Shown here: positions 1 to 8,750 of the stretch, piece by piece
Numbering within the stretch: position 1 is the stretch's first letter
Layout: the number at the start of each line of letters is the position of its first letter
Position numbers and translations under genes: made by a program
Assembly (NCBI RefSeq): GCF_004208415.1
Contig: NZ_CP035758.1
Coordinates: forward strand, 868,001 to 932,000
Source of the DNA: Ktedonosporobacter rubrisoli
GTDB lineage: Bacteria; Chloroflexota; Ktedonobacteria; Ktedonobacterales; Ktedonobacteraceae
Length of the DNA: 64,000 bases
Direction: 5' to 3'
The notes under the pieces: generated by a model
What the model was told of the DNA's origin: nothing
Databases searched by the model: none
What the model saw: only the letters and a program-made list of their open reading frames with translations

Positions 1-611
1 ATGTTTCTTAGTTCCCAGGCGGTGCGGATGCCCCTTTGCAGGAGCATTTCAAGCCGCTTATTTCCTACTCCCCATATATCCTCTACCGGAAAGCTTCTTA
101 ATGCCTCCTCGATTTTCTGTGGGGTATCGAGCAGGACAACCCCGGAGCTTTTCTTGGCGATCTTATTCGCAACCTTTGCCAGTGTCTTTGAAGGGGCGAT
201 GCCGACCGAAACAGGGATATGCGTCCATTTTTTTACCGTGTCACGGATGGTATTTCCGTAGGCCAGCAGATCATAACTCTTGAATGCTTTCAGATCTGCA
301 AAGACTTCATCAATCGAATAAATTTCAATATCAGTGGTCAGCTCGCGCAAAGTCTGCACCACACGGCGGCTAAAATCGCCGTATAAGGTGTAGTTGCTGG
401 AGAACACCGCCACATTGTGCTTCTTCAGCACATCCTTGATTTCAAAATAAGGCATTCCCAAATCAAGGCCAAGTGCTTTTGCTTCATTGCTCTTGGCTAT
501 CACCATACCATCGTTGTTAGAAAGCACCACAACCGGCTTGCCGTTTAGCTTGGGCTGAAACACACGCTCACACGACGCATAGAAATTATTGCAGTCGATA
601 AGGGCGAACAT
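1..611 (-). CDS. umuC: Y-family DNA polymerase V subunit UmuC, 3' end cut off by window edge
   Basis: The reverse strand from 611 opens with [18 protein letters not shown], the palm-domain start of UmuC/DinB translesion polymerases. The catalytic YSIDEVF motif (Asp-Glu pair) follows near residue 100, and the VEDIWGVG helix-hairpin-helix lies near residue 175. About 203 of the usual 420 or so residues are present; the little-finger domain lies outside the window. The gene starts only 5 bases after the stop of the UmuD-like gene, so both are surely co-transcribed. The known role is error-prone replication past lesions when bound to processed UmuD and RecA. It is the last visible gene of an SRAP-umuD-umuC cassette carried by the mobile element. 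Confidence 0.92.
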   Translation of the reverse strand, partial: MFALIDCNNFYASCERVFQPKLNGKPVVVLSNNDGMVIAKSNEAKALGLDLGMPYFEIKDVLKKHNVAVFSSNYTLYGDFSRRVVQTLRELTTDIEIYSIDEVFADLKAFKSYDLLAYGNTIRDTVKKWTHIPVSVGIAPSKTLAKVANKIAKKSSGVVLLDTPQKIEEALRSFPVEDIWGVGNKRLEMLLQRGIRTAWELRN

Positions 612-616
612 AAGCC

Positions 617-1108
617 TTATTCCAGAGTGGGTATTTTAAAGGGCTTGGTATTGCGGGATTGGGTCTTGCGTATTAATCCATCGTAGCGACCAAAAATACT
701 GAAATCCATTTCCTCGGTTATCTTGATGGGTTTGAATTCAGGATTGGCAGGCACTAGCCATACCTGGTTTTTCACTTTGCGATAATACTTGCACGTATAT
801 TCACCCAGGACGGAAGCGACGACAATATGGCCGTCCTGTACCTCCAATGCGCTATCGACAATAATAATATCGTCATTGAATATTCCGGCTTCTATCATGG
901 AATTGCCACCAATTCTGAAGAGGAACACCGAAGCGCGGCGATGCCCCAGCATGAAGTTAGTTATATCAAGCTCTTGCTCCATGTAATCCTGGGCAGCAGA
1001 GGGATAACCGGCAGGCACCTGAAATATGGGCCGGAGGACAGGCGCGGAATATACCGGCTTCAATAGCGTTGCCGTATCTAACGGTCTAGCTACAGAGAGT
1101 TTATGCAT
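617..1108 (-). CDS. umuD: UmuD/LexA-type S24 self-cleaving protein
   Basis: 163 residues, close to UmuD length. Residues 31-45 read [15 protein letters not shown], matching the UmuD cleavage region, with the expected Ala33-Gly34 scissile bond. The GNSMIEAGI block supplies the nucleophile Ser70, and Lys107 in GEYTCKYYR is the general base. The 37-residue spacing equals that of E. coli UmuD Ser60/Lys97. There is no N-terminal DNA-binding winged helix, so it is UmuD-like rather than a LexA repressor. RecA-stimulated self-cleavage would yield the active partner of UmuC. Its start overlaps the end of the SRAP gene by 19 bases, and umuC follows after 5 bases, which implies translational coupling. 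Confidence 0.9.
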   Translation of the reverse strand: MHKLSVARPLDTATLLKPVYSAPVLRPIFQVPAGYPSAAQDYMEQELDITNFMLGHRRASVFLFRIGGNSMIEAGIFNDDIIIVDSALEVQDGHIVVASVLGEYTCKYYRKVKNQVWLVPANPEFKPIKITEEMDFSIFGRYDGLIRKTQSRNTKPFKIPTLE

Positions 1109-1716
1109 ATGATGTCCTTGTTGCTGGGGCTATTTACCGCCTTGCTGACTTTCCATGATTGCATCAAAGAAGCAGGGAACGGTTCCACCAGCAATTTCAA
1201 AGTTTCGACGGTAGAATTAGGAGCAAGCCATTGATAGACGGCATTATGACCTAAAATAACAGGCATTCTGCCATGTATGGGCTGCACTAACTCATTAGCA
1301 CTTACGGTCAGTATTGTAAAGCAAAGGCCAGTTCTGCCTTGCATCCATAATCCTGCAAAAGAAAAAATTCCCTGCTTAGGGCTGAAATAATAAGGCTGCC
1401 TGTCCTTTGGGCTAACTTTCTCCCACTCATAAAATCCATCGGCGGGAATAACGCAGCGTCTAAACTTGAAATCCTCTCTGGTAGCCGCTTTCTCGGATTG
1501 GACGTTTAACAGGAGAAATGACTTGCCCTTTATGGTCATAGGCATACCGAATCTGGCAAGTTTCAGCTCCCTTTCCTGGGAGGTAGTTTCGATAATGACC
1601 GGAGCGAGTTCTGTGGGCGCTATGTTGTAACTACCAGGCCATTCTATATTGCCTTCGGCTGCATAGAGTTGTTTTAACTCCGTAATCTTACGAGCCTGCC
1701 CAAAGCGACCGCACAT
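1090..1716 (-). CDS. SOS response-associated peptidase (SRAP, YedK/HMCES family)
   Basis: 208 residues starting MCGRFGQ, so Cys2 becomes the N-terminal catalytic residue after Met removal. Other family signatures are SYNIAPTE (29-36), Asn71 in NVQSEK, GFYEWEK with Glu97, and HGRMPV with His148. These correspond to the YedK residues Cys2, Asn75, Glu105 and His160. Family members form a covalent DNA-protein crosslink at abasic sites in single-stranded DNA and shield them. It is the first gene of an operon with umuD (19-base overlap) and umuC. On a conjugative element the set could protect or mutagenically repair DNA that arrives single-stranded; that role is inference. Confidence 0.92.
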   Translation of the reverse strand: MCGRFGQARKITELKQLYAAEGNIEWPGSYNIAPTELAPVIIETTSQERELKLARFGMPMTIKGKSFLLLNVQSEKAATREDFKFRRCVIPADGFYEWEKVSPKDRQPYYFSPKQGIFSFAGLWMQGRTGLCFTILTVSANELVQPIHGRMPVILGHNAVYQWLAPNSTVETLKLLVEPFPASLMQSWKVSKAVNSPSNKDIICINSL

Positions 1717-1736
1717 GGCTTAATTCCATCTTCTTT

Positions 1737-1751
1737 ATTCTTTAGTAGAAT
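1737..1751. promoter_or_regulatory. short palindrome in the SRAP-umuDC promoter region, possible operator
   Basis: The sequence ATTCT-TTAGT-AGAAT is a 5-base inverted repeat about 20 bases upstream of the SRAP start. On the reverse strand its TATTCT could serve as a -10 box. A LexA-type operator would be expected in front of this operon, but the match to known SOS boxes is weak. Confidence 0.25.
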
Positions 1752-1877
1752 AGCACGGTATCAGGAATGAACTTAAAGAAGCGATTAACATTTTTTTTAT
1801 AAAAAATATAATCCAATTTCAGCACGCAGCAATAACTGTCATGAAATAGTCGTCATTATGAGGTATATCCCCTTAGC

Positions 1878-4800
1878 CTACGCCGCCGGTTCCGCCACCC
1901 TTGCCCTAACTTTTCCGCGCCCGGCTTCCAGACGGGACACATAGCCTTCCTGGGCTTTCTCTTCCTCCTCCTGCGGCGCATTGTCGTTGGCCGCTGCGGC
2001 CTGCACGTCGCCCTTGTCGAGGTCAAGTTGTTTGTTGATGTCCTGCTGCCTGACGAATAGCTCGCGGAGCTTTTCCTCATGCTCAAAGGGACGCGTGAGC
2101 TGTTCGCGGAAATCGGTAAGCGCCTTCTCCATGCGCCCGCAGGTGGCCTGCTCCTTTTCGGCGTCCCGGTCAAGATTGCGGAGCGCGTGTTCGATGCTCG
2201 CTATGGTGCCGAGCGGGTTTTCCGGGTTGAAGTTGACTTCATAATAGGCGCTCGCGCCGCGCAGGTACAACTCCGGCATGCCGCCTTCGCGCCGACTCGG
2301 CCTGCTCCATATCTCAAAGCCTTTGGTGTGGCCGCGTGACATCAATTTCTCGCTGTCCTCCCAGAGCGCGGATGTGATGGCCTGAGTAAGCGCCTTGCCC
2401 GCTTCCTCGCGGGCGTTCTTGCCGGTATATTCCTTGTCTCCTATGGTCATGGTGAATTTCTCTCCCCCATGCGCATCGCGGGTGGCGATGTCGGCGCGTA
2501 GTGCGGCAAGCGATTGCTTGACCCGTTCAATCCGTCCGGGCAAGGCTCTTACTTCCTGGCCGATTTCATACTGCTGGTTTATATGTGCCGCCCGCAGCAT
2601 GTCGAGCCTGCGCACTTCGGTATCAATGCGCACCTTCTCCATCACTGCCGGATTGCCGGAGGCGATGGCCTTAATTTCTGCAAAGTTCAGGGCGCTGCTC
2701 TCCAGATCCTCCGCCTCGCGCACGGTGACATCGCCGCTCATAATCTGGCTGATGAAGCGCTGCTTCGTCTCTAGCGTCTGCCACATATAGGCATCGAACG
2801 AGCCTTCGGTGACGTAGCGGTAAATCTCCACGCTCTCGTTCTCATTGCCCTGACGCAGGATACGCCCGTCGCGCTGTTCCATGTCGCGGGGACGCCAGGG
2901 GCAATCCAGGTCATGCTTGGCTTTCAGCTTCTTCTGGACGTTGGTGCCTGCGCCCATTTTTTCAGTGCTGCCCAGCAGGATGCGGACGCGCCCGGCATTG
3001 ACCGCATCGAACAGCGTCTTTTTCCTGGCGTCGGTATCGGCGTCATGGATAAAGGCGATTTCTTTTTCCGGGATGCCGCGTGCTATCAGGTGGGTTTTGA
3101 TTTCGTCATAGACGTTGAACTTCCCCGGCGCGGGCGTGGACATGTCGCAGAACACCACCTGTGTTGACTTTTTACCGGCGGTGGTTTTCCAGATGCGGAA
3201 GATATTATCAATGGCCTGTCTGACCTTCGTATCCTGGCCCGCGCCGTTTTCCTGGCCCACCAGGCGCATATCGAGCGCGGCTTTCCTGCCGTCGCCCGTG
3301 ATTTTGAGCATGTTGTCGATCCACGGGTCAACCGTGCCCTGGCGAATCAATTTCGCTCGCCTGACCAGACCGGAGACATATTCTTTCAGCGCTGGTGACG
3401 CAGGGGATACCATCACCTGTGGCTTGCCGCCTTCGAGCTTCGGACGCGGCAGCTTCAGCATCTGTGCCGTCTGGATGTCGGCGAAGGTGCGAAACTGTGA
3501 AAGCAGCTCAGGGAGGTTCACGAACTTGGCGAACCGCGTATTCATCCGGTAGCCGCTGCCGTCCGGGGCCAGCTCCAGCGCGGTCACGGCTTCCCCGAAG
3601 TTCGCGGCCCAGGCGTCAAAATGCGCTACCCCTGCCGCTTCCAACTGCTCCGGCGCAAGGTAGCGCATGAGCGTGTACATCTCGGCCATCGTGTTGCTGA
3701 TGGGGGTGCCGGTGGCAAAGGTGATGCCACCGCCGCGTTCGCTGACATACCGGGTCTTCATGAACATATCCAAAGCCCGGTTGCTCTCGCTATTGGGTAT
3801 TCCGGCCAGCCTGCCCATCTTGGTCGTAAAGCTCAAATTCTTGAAAAGATCAGCTTCATCCACAATAATCTGGTCAATGCCCAGCTCCTCGAACGTTACA
3901 CCGTCGTCCTTCTTCTCGCGCCCGGCGCGGTTCTTGATTTTGGCCTCCAGGCGTTTCTTGGCTTTTTCCAGGTCTTTGACTACGGAACGGTTGCCGCCGC
4001 GATCCGCCTTCGCTTCCAGTATGGCATCCTCTAACGCATCCAGTTGTTGCTGGACGAAGCGCTGGAAGGTTCTGTCGGCAACAGGAAGCTTTTCAAAGGA
4101 CTTGTGGGAGAGTATCACCGCGTCATAGTTGCCGCTGGCGATACGCGCCATCGCCTTTTCGCGCTTGCCCTCCTCAAAGAATTCCTTGCCCGCCACAAAG
4201 ATATTGGCATGGGGATAGAGCTGGAGGAATGCCGCGCCCCATTGCTCCACCAGGTGGTTCGGCACGACAATCATCGGCTTGGAACGTAAGCCCAGACGCT
4301 TTAATTCCATACAGGCGGCGGTGCAGGTGGCCGTCTTGCCCGCGCCCACACAATGGCCGATGAGCGCGTTCCGGGTCTGTAAGATGCGCCATACGGCGTT
4401 TTTCTGGTGAGGGTCGAGGTCATTACCCCTGAGTCCCACCCGGTTCATGCCGGGGAGCGTCAGGTGTGAGCCGTCATAGGTACGCAGACGAATGTTATTG
4501 AAGCGGTCGTTATAAGCCCTAGCCAGGCGCTCGGTGCGTTCCGGGTCTTCCCATATCCACCTGGCGAAGCGGTCTTTGAGCTTCTGCTGCATCTCGCGGG
4601 CGGCAATGGTTTCCGTCTGGTTGACGGTGGTTTTTCCATCGGCATCCGTATCTTGGATGGTGGGCGTCTTCATATTGAGCGCCGTCTCCACGAGCGATGC
4701 CGCGTCCATGCGCCTTGTGCCCCAGGTGGTGCTGTTGCTCACCGATTGCGCGGCGTATTGGCCTAAATCCACTGACCAGGTAGCGATCAGCCCGGAATGC

Positions 4801-7577
4801 CCGACCTTCACCTGGTCTTGGGACACCTGGAGCAGCCCGGCAATAAAATCACGGATGTCGTTGCGCGGTATCCACGATGCGCCCAGCCTCGCGTTGATGT
4901 CGCCCGGCTGGATGTCGGGCGGCTGCACTTCTTTAAGCGCAAGGACATTGGGGCGGTATTGTGCGTGAAGCCCGGCAGCGTCTTCCGCCACTTTGAGCTT
5001 CCTGCGCACATCGCCGCTCAGATACTCGTCCGCCGTTTCCCAATCGCCTTCGGGATTGAGATAAACCTGGCCTTCGAGTTCCGCCTGCATCACCTTGACG
5101 CTGTTGCCGGTCAAGGATGCCATGCGCTGCCAGTCAATCGCGCCGGTTTCGTTCAACGAAATAGCCAGGGCCTCCGAGGCGCTTTCGACATGCTCCAGCG
5201 GCTTCGCCCGCTGCAAGGTGCGCTGCGTGAAGATGAGCGTCTTCGCGGCGGATTTCTTTTCGGCGTTGTAATCTTCGAGGGAAAGCAGGAGGGGGTGGTC
5301 GGGATCGCAGGTGAACACCCGGAGGTTTTCTTTGTCGTGGATGCAGCCATATTGCCTGGTGAAGCGGTCATAGGCCCGGTTGAGTTCAGCTCTGGCTCTC
5401 GTGATGGCGGCATCCGGTGCATCGTCGAGCTGCGTTCGGAACACCTCGCGCACCGCATCACGCACCTGCATCAGGCCGCGCACTCTGGCGCTCGCGGAAG
5501 CGGAGAGGGCGGTAGGAGTGAAACTATGGCCGGTGCGGATGACAATCTTGCCGTCTACTTGCGTATAGGCACCGTCCTTAACGCCGCTGAACGCTTCCGG
5601 GTCGGCAATCGGTAGGGCAGGCGGCGACCGGCCTTTCGCACGGGGAGTCAGCACGCCCCCCGGCAGCGCCCGCATGGCTGCTTCCAGTTTCTCCGGCGTG
5701 AGTTCGCCGGAGAGCGTCAGCTCCTTGTCACGGTGCATCGAGCCTTTAAGCGTCAGCTCGCCCAGCATCCTCTCCGGGTGGTGGATGTAATACTCATTCA
5801 GGAACACCTCGCGGCCTTCCACCTTGACGGTCTGGCTTTCTGTCCATGCTTCGCCTGCCGCTTCCTTCCCTGCGGCTCTTTTGCGCAAAAACAGGATATC
5901 CGTCACCACTTCCGTCCCGGCGTTGCCCTTGAAGGCGGTGTTCGGGAGCCGTACCGCGCCTATCAGGTCTGCTTGCTGCGCCAGGTGTTTGCGAATAATA
6001 TCGTCTTTCTTATCCATCGTGTAGCGGCTGGTCACAAGCGCCATGATGCCGCCCGGACGGAGCTTTGTGAGCGTCTTCGCAAAGAAATAATCGTGAATAG
6101 GATGCGTGAATTTCTTCAGCTTCTCGTCCGGGTCATGCACGCCATAATCCCCGAACGGCACATTACCGACCGCCACATCGAAGTAATTATCCGGTAGCGC
6201 GGTTTCCTCAAATCCTTTATGAAATATCCTAGAATCTGGGTAGAGCTGCTTCGCAATCCGCGCCGTGAGGGAATCGAGTTCTACCCCGGTTCTCTGGCAG
6301 CCCTGCAAGCTTTCCGGCATCAGCCCAAAGAAATGCCCGATACCCATTGAAGGTTCCAGCACGCACGCATCCCGCTTGACGCCCAGCTTTTCCAGCCCCT
6401 TCCATATGGCCGTAATCACCAGGGGCGACGTAAAATGCGCGTTCGGGGTCGTGGCCTTTGCGGATCGGTATTCTTCCTCTGTCAAAAGCTGCTGCAACTC
6501 TGTGGCGGGGACTTTCCATTCCGGTCGGAGCTTCCATTCCGGCTCAAACACCTGTGCAAGTGCTCCCCAACCGGAATAACGCACCAGCACGGCCTTTTCC
6601 TCGGTCGTAGCCTCGCGGTTCTCGGCTTCGAGGGTTTTGAGGCACCGGATGGCGGCGATATTGGCGCGAGCCTTTTCATGGAGTCCCCCGGAACCGACAC
6701 CGTGCGCCTCCGTGATGCGGAAATCGCGGGAGGGCGTTAGCTCGGATTCGGGTTCGTCGAGGACGATTCTTCTTCCGGCAGAAAGAACTGATTCACTATC
6801 ATCTCCCTGGCTGCCGGGTAGCTCATCTTCTTCACCGCTATCAGCTCGTACTCCAGGTCGGTGATGTGCTGCGCTGTCCTCTCCAGCTCCGTTGCCAGGC
6901 GGTTCTCCTTCTGGAATTGCGCCAGCAGTTTCGGACAATGGTTCTGCCAGTGCGTCAAAATCTGGTTGCTCAGGGCGTCGTGGCTGTGCTTGCTGTCTGG
7001 GTTCTGGTCGCTCATAGGCTAGCTCTCCTTCCAGGGTTGGGGTTGCGGACGTTGCCGCCTCGCCGGAGGCGGCAAACAGCGTAGGTTGCTCCATACCTTC
7101 CGGCAAGCCGGTTTTCTTTTTTTCCTTCGTGCGCCTGCGCGGCGCGGGCCGGTAGACCTCTTCGGGTTGCTGGCTGGCTTCCGGCTCCGGCCAGGCAAAA
7201 GGGGAGGTGCTGGCGAAAAGATCATCCAGGGTGAGTTGTGTAGTGCCTTCGGGCAAGACGGTGGATTTCTTCGTCTTTCTGCGGCCTCGCGCAGCACGGC
7301 TTGCCGCGCCGCCATTGCAGAGGGAAGATTTCCAGCTTCCGGCGTCCGGTTCCTGTTCCGCGAGCGCGAAAAAATCAAGCTGGCTGACCTGGCCGGGAGG
7401 CGCTACATAGGATGACCGTGCTTCTATGGCAGGGACGGGGAGGGGAGTCGGTTGTGCCTGGATGTCAGGAAGCGAGAAAAGCGTCTCCAGTCTATGCTGC
7501 TCCAAGCCCACCGGCAATGCGCGGGATTTCCTTTTCTTGCGGACGGGTGGCGTTTCAGGCGGAGCAGCGACAGCCAT
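1878..7577 (-). CDS. giant N6-adenine methyltransferase / SNF2-type helicase fusion (DarB-like)
   Basis: 1899 residues. A low-complexity linker covers about 1-285. The methyltransferase follows, with motif I VLEPSMGIGHFFG near 407 and catalytic NVPF (an NPPF variant) near 472. The helicase has Walker A VGAGKT near 1077, IIVDEADLF near 1237, ATGTPISN near 1290 and QRDGRILRQGNE near 1569, then a coiled C-terminal part. The order matches methylase-helicase proteins of phages and conjugative elements such as P1 DarB, which counter host restriction of incoming DNA. The linker holds three basic-LPxG...Q copies (13-34, 99-121, 147-168) and QLDFF (66-70), which resemble beta-clamp ligands. It also overlaps a second gene in another frame (6737-7015). 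The true start could be internal, but the frame is open throughout. Confidence 0.88.
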   Translation of the reverse strand: MAVAAPPETPPVRKKRKSRALPVGLEQHRLETLFSLPDIQAQPTPLPVPAIEARSSYVAPPGQVSQLDFFALAEQEPDAGSWKSSLCNGGAASRAARGRRKTKKSTVLPEGTTQLTLDDLFASTSPFAWPEPEASQQPEEVYRPAPRRRTKEKKKTGLPEGMEQPTLFAASGEAATSATPTLEGELAYERPEPRQQAQPRRPEQPDFDALAEPLSETAGAIPEGEPPGNGAGEDSAAHHRPGVRADSGEEDELPGSQGDDSESVLSAGRRIVLDEPESELTPSRDFRITEAHGVGSGGLHEKARANIAAIRCLKTLEAENREATTEEKAVLVRYSGWGALAQVFEPEWKLRPEWKVPATELQQLLTEEEYRSAKATTPNAHFTSPLVITAIWKGLEKLGVKRDACVLEPSMGIGHFFGLMPESLQGCQRTGVELDSLTARIAKQLYPDSRIFHKGFEETALPDNYFDVAVGNVPFGDYGVHDPDEKLKKFTHPIHDYFFAKTLTKLRPGGIMALVTSRYTMDKKDDIIRKHLAQQADLIGAVRLPNTAFKGNAGTEVVTDILFLRKRAAGKEAAGEAWTESQTVKVEGREVFLNEYYIHHPERMLGELTLKGSMHRDKELTLSGELTPEKLEAAMRALPGGVLTPRAKGRSPPALPIADPEAFSGVKDGAYTQVDGKIVIRTGHSFTPTALSASASARVRGLMQVRDAVREVFRTQLDDAPDAAITRARAELNRAYDRFTRQYGCIHDKENLRVFTCDPDHPLLLSLEDYNAEKKSAAKTLIFTQRTLQRAKPLEHVESASEALAISLNETGAIDWQRMASLTGNSVKVMQAELEGQVYLNPEGDWETADEYLSGDVRRKLKVAEDAAGLHAQYRPNVLALKEVQPPDIQPGDINARLGASWIPRNDIRDFIAGLLQVSQDQVKVGHSGLIATWSVDLGQYAAQSVSNSTTWGTRRMDAASLVETALNMKTPTIQDTDADGKTTVNQTETIAAREMQQKLKDRFARWIWEDPERTERLARAYNDRFNNIRLRTYDGSHLTLPGMNRVGLRGNDLDPHQKNAVWRILQTRNALIGHCVGAGKTATCTAACMELKRLGLRSKPMIVVPNHLVEQWGAAFLQLYPHANIFVAGKEFFEEGKREKAMARIASGNYDAVILSHKSFEKLPVADRTFQRFVQQQLDALEDAILEAKADRGGNRSVVKDLEKAKKRLEAKIKNRAGREKKDDGVTFEELGIDQIIVDEADLFKNLSFTTKMGRLAGIPNSESNRALDMFMKTRYVSERGGGITFATGTPISNTMAEMYTLMRYLAPEQLEAAGVAHFDAWAANFGEAVTALELAPDGSGYRMNTRFAKFVNLPELLSQFRTFADIQTAQMLKLPRPKLEGGKPQVMVSPASPALKEYVSGLVRRAKLIRQGTVDPWIDNMLKITGDGRKAALDMRLVGQENGAGQDTKVRQAIDNIFRIWKTTAGKKSTQVVFCDMSTPAPGKFNVYDEIKTHLIARGIPEKEIAFIHDADTDARKKTLFDAVNAGRVRILLGSTEKMGAGTNVQKKLKAKHDLDCPWRPRDMEQRDGRILRQGNENESVEIYRYVTEGSFDAYMWQTLETKQRFISQIMSGDVTVREAEDLESSALNFAEIKAIASGNPAVMEKVRIDTEVRRLDMLRAAHINQQYEIGQEVRALPGRIERVKQSLAALRADIATRDAHGGEKFTMTIGDKEYTGKNAREEAGKALTQAITSALWEDSEKLMSRGHTKGFEIWSRPSRREGGMPELYLRGASAYYEVNFNPENPLGTIASIEHALRNLDRDAEKEQATCGRMEKALTDFREQLTRPFEHEEKLRELFVRQQDINKQLDLDKGDVQAAAANDNAPQEEEEKAQEGYVSRLEAGRGKVRARVAEPAA
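6737..7015 (-). CDS. small gene embedded out of frame in the methyltransferase-helicase linker
   Basis: 92 residues with a natural-looking helical composition: polar N-terminus, leucine/glutamate-rich middle (FQKENRLATELERT), then MSYPAAREMIVNQFFLPEEE. A strong Shine-Dalgarno GGAAGGAG lies 9 bases before its ATG. In the same stretch the long frame encodes only low-complexity Glu/Pro/Gly/Ala-rich sequence (residues about 187-280). That pattern suggests this frame is the one under selection. Length and layout recall small TnpV-like proteins of conjugative elements, but I do not firmly recognise it. It is either a real overlapping gene or a relic swallowed by a fusion. Confidence 0.55.
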   Translation of the reverse strand: MSDQNPDSKHSHDALSNQILTHWQNHCPKLLAQFQKENRLATELERTAQHITDLEYELIAVKKMSYPAAREMIVNQFFLPEEESSSTNPNPS

Positions 7578-7747
7578 AGTTTCCCCATCAGTCTCAGGTT
7601 GAAATAAACACCGGAAGTTCAGGAAAAACTGTTACGGAAGCGATCTAGCCAGGTACAAAGCGTACTAACAGCCTTGCCTATAGAAATACACCGGCTGCGC
7701 AAAAACTAACAGTGAACATTGCGTGACAGCGCTGCCGTCCGAATCAC

Positions 7748-7774
7748 TTTGACTGTGCTGCGCTTTTTATATAC
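7748..7774 (+). promoter_or_regulatory. candidate promoter for the structured leader and lipoprotein gene
   Basis: TTGACT at 7748-7753 is followed 15 bases later by TATACA (7769-7774), with an overlapping TATATA at 7767. A start near 7782 would begin transcription just before the first hairpin of the leader (7785-7810). The region also has to hold the oppositely directed promoter of the large gene starting at 7577. Confidence 0.4.
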
Positions 7775-7784
7775 ATAGGTTGCA

Positions 7785-7964
7785 GGCGAGCGTAACCGCT
7801 TTACGTTCGCTATTGGGTGTAGAAACCCGGCACAAGCGGATTTGTACGACGATATTTTGTACTCCCTAGCCCATATGGCTGGGGAGACTGTAACGTATGT
7901 TCAGGGCTTTCCGGCCTAAAGGTTACAGTAAACCACTTGTGCGGTTTTTCTAACTCCCCAGTCA
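7785..7964 (+). ncRNA. structured leader or small RNA with three-way-junction fold and alternative helix
   Basis: Paired arms seen directly: hairpin 7785-7794/7801-7810 (10 bp, one wobble). P1 is 7823-7839/7933-7948, imperfect, core GCACAAG/CTTGTGC. P2 is 7862-7871/7877-7886 (10 bp, one wobble). P3 is 7887-7894/7922-7929 (8 bp, perfect), stacked directly on P2. P1 closes P2 and P3 into a junction and runs into TTTTT at 7945-7949. The 3' arm of P2 (7876-7886) can instead pair with 7954-7964 (11 bp, one wobble), so two folds exclude each other. The stretch sits between a promoter and a small lipoprotein gene, as a riboswitch would. No match to a known class was recognised; a DNA role (origin or single-strand promoter) is possible. 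Confidence 0.5.
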
Positions 7965-7993
7965 CCAAAGCGGTCAAACAAGGAGCATTTAGA

Positions 7994-8203
7994 ATGAAAA
8001 AAATATGCCTTGCCGTTGCTGTTCTTAGCCTCTCAAGTTGTGGCTCTTATCACAAAGACGGGACATCCTGGGCGCAAACTTATGATGATTATGTGGGATG
8101 CAATAAGGAAGCTCAGAACCAGGAAAGAGCTTTAGAAAGTCAGTGCATGGCAAAACTTGGATATGAGAATAGCCAAACTATTCCGGCCAAACAGCCAAAA
8201 TAA
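7994..8203 (+). CDS. small lipoprotein
   Basis: 69 residues. The start at 7994 is chosen because AAGGAG lies 9 bases upstream, and the protein then begins MKKICLAVAVLSLSSC, a classic signal peptide with lipobox LSSC. An in-frame start at 7937 would fall inside the structured leader. The mature part is short and polar (YDDYVGCNKEAQNQ...), with two further Cys. Small lipoproteins on conjugative elements often act in entry exclusion, but nothing here proves that. It follows the structured leader and overlaps no gene once the next start is set at 8223. Confidence 0.65.
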   Translation: MKKICLAVAVLSLSSCGSYHKDGTSWAQTYDDYVGCNKEAQNQERALESQCMAKLGYENSQTIPAKQPK

Positions 8204-8222
8204 GTATAGAGGAGGGGGTATT

Positions 8223-8615
8223 ATGGGAGATGGACAGATACAAAAAATTGAAGTGAACGGGGTGAAGGTGGAAGAGATAATTAATTCCGGCTACGGCCTA
8301 GTGTTATTCGCCAACAGCAAAGACTTTCCCAATCTGGATAGAAAATTAAGGGAAGCAGCCGAGCAGGACAATACGCGGGAGGAAGCATTAGCGTATATCT
8401 CCTACTATCCGCCTGCGCCTGACACTGAACAGCCACACGCGGTTAATATCAGCACATGGAAGCCTGATATAGAGCACCTGGCATGGGATGGGAAACGTAT
8501 AGCCGCGAACGAGGATGAGGCGCGGCGATTAGTACACGAAGTCATGCGCGAACATATAAATTATTTCAGGGAGCTTGATAAACAGGTAGAGCAGGCAGCC
8601 GAGCCGGTGTTATAA
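8223..8615 (+). CDS. unknown soluble protein
   Basis: 130 residues from the ATG at 8223, which follows AGGAGGGGG at good spacing; the longer frame from 8157 would overlap the lipoprotein gene. It begins MGDGQIQKIEVNGVKVEEI and is acidic, without membrane segments. It has YYPPAPDTEQ in the middle and a helical end with HEVMREHINYF. I do not recognise a family. Only 19 bases separate it from the lipoprotein gene, so both are probably one transcript under the structured leader. Confidence 0.6.
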   Translation: MGDGQIQKIEVNGVKVEEIINSGYGLVLFANSKDFPNLDRKLREAAEQDNTREEALAYISYYPPAPDTEQPHAVNISTWKPDIEHLAWDGKRIAANEDEARRLVHEVMREHINYFRELDKQVEQAAEPVL

Positions 8616-8750
8616 AGCAATCGGGAACTGCAATTCATTGCCGACCATGTGGATAGACCGGATCTGTTGATCATCACAGACCGTTTGCATTAATGCGGCC
8701 TGTTAGCGGCTTGCGGAGATTTCAGGAGCCTTGTCTAAAGGTAAGGGAGC

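Noticed and set aside
7861..7950. Known c-di-GMP or other named riboswitch upstream of the lipoprotein gene
   Set aside because: GGCCTAAAGG resembles part of GEMM RNAs by chance, but the required conserved helices and tetraloop are missing.
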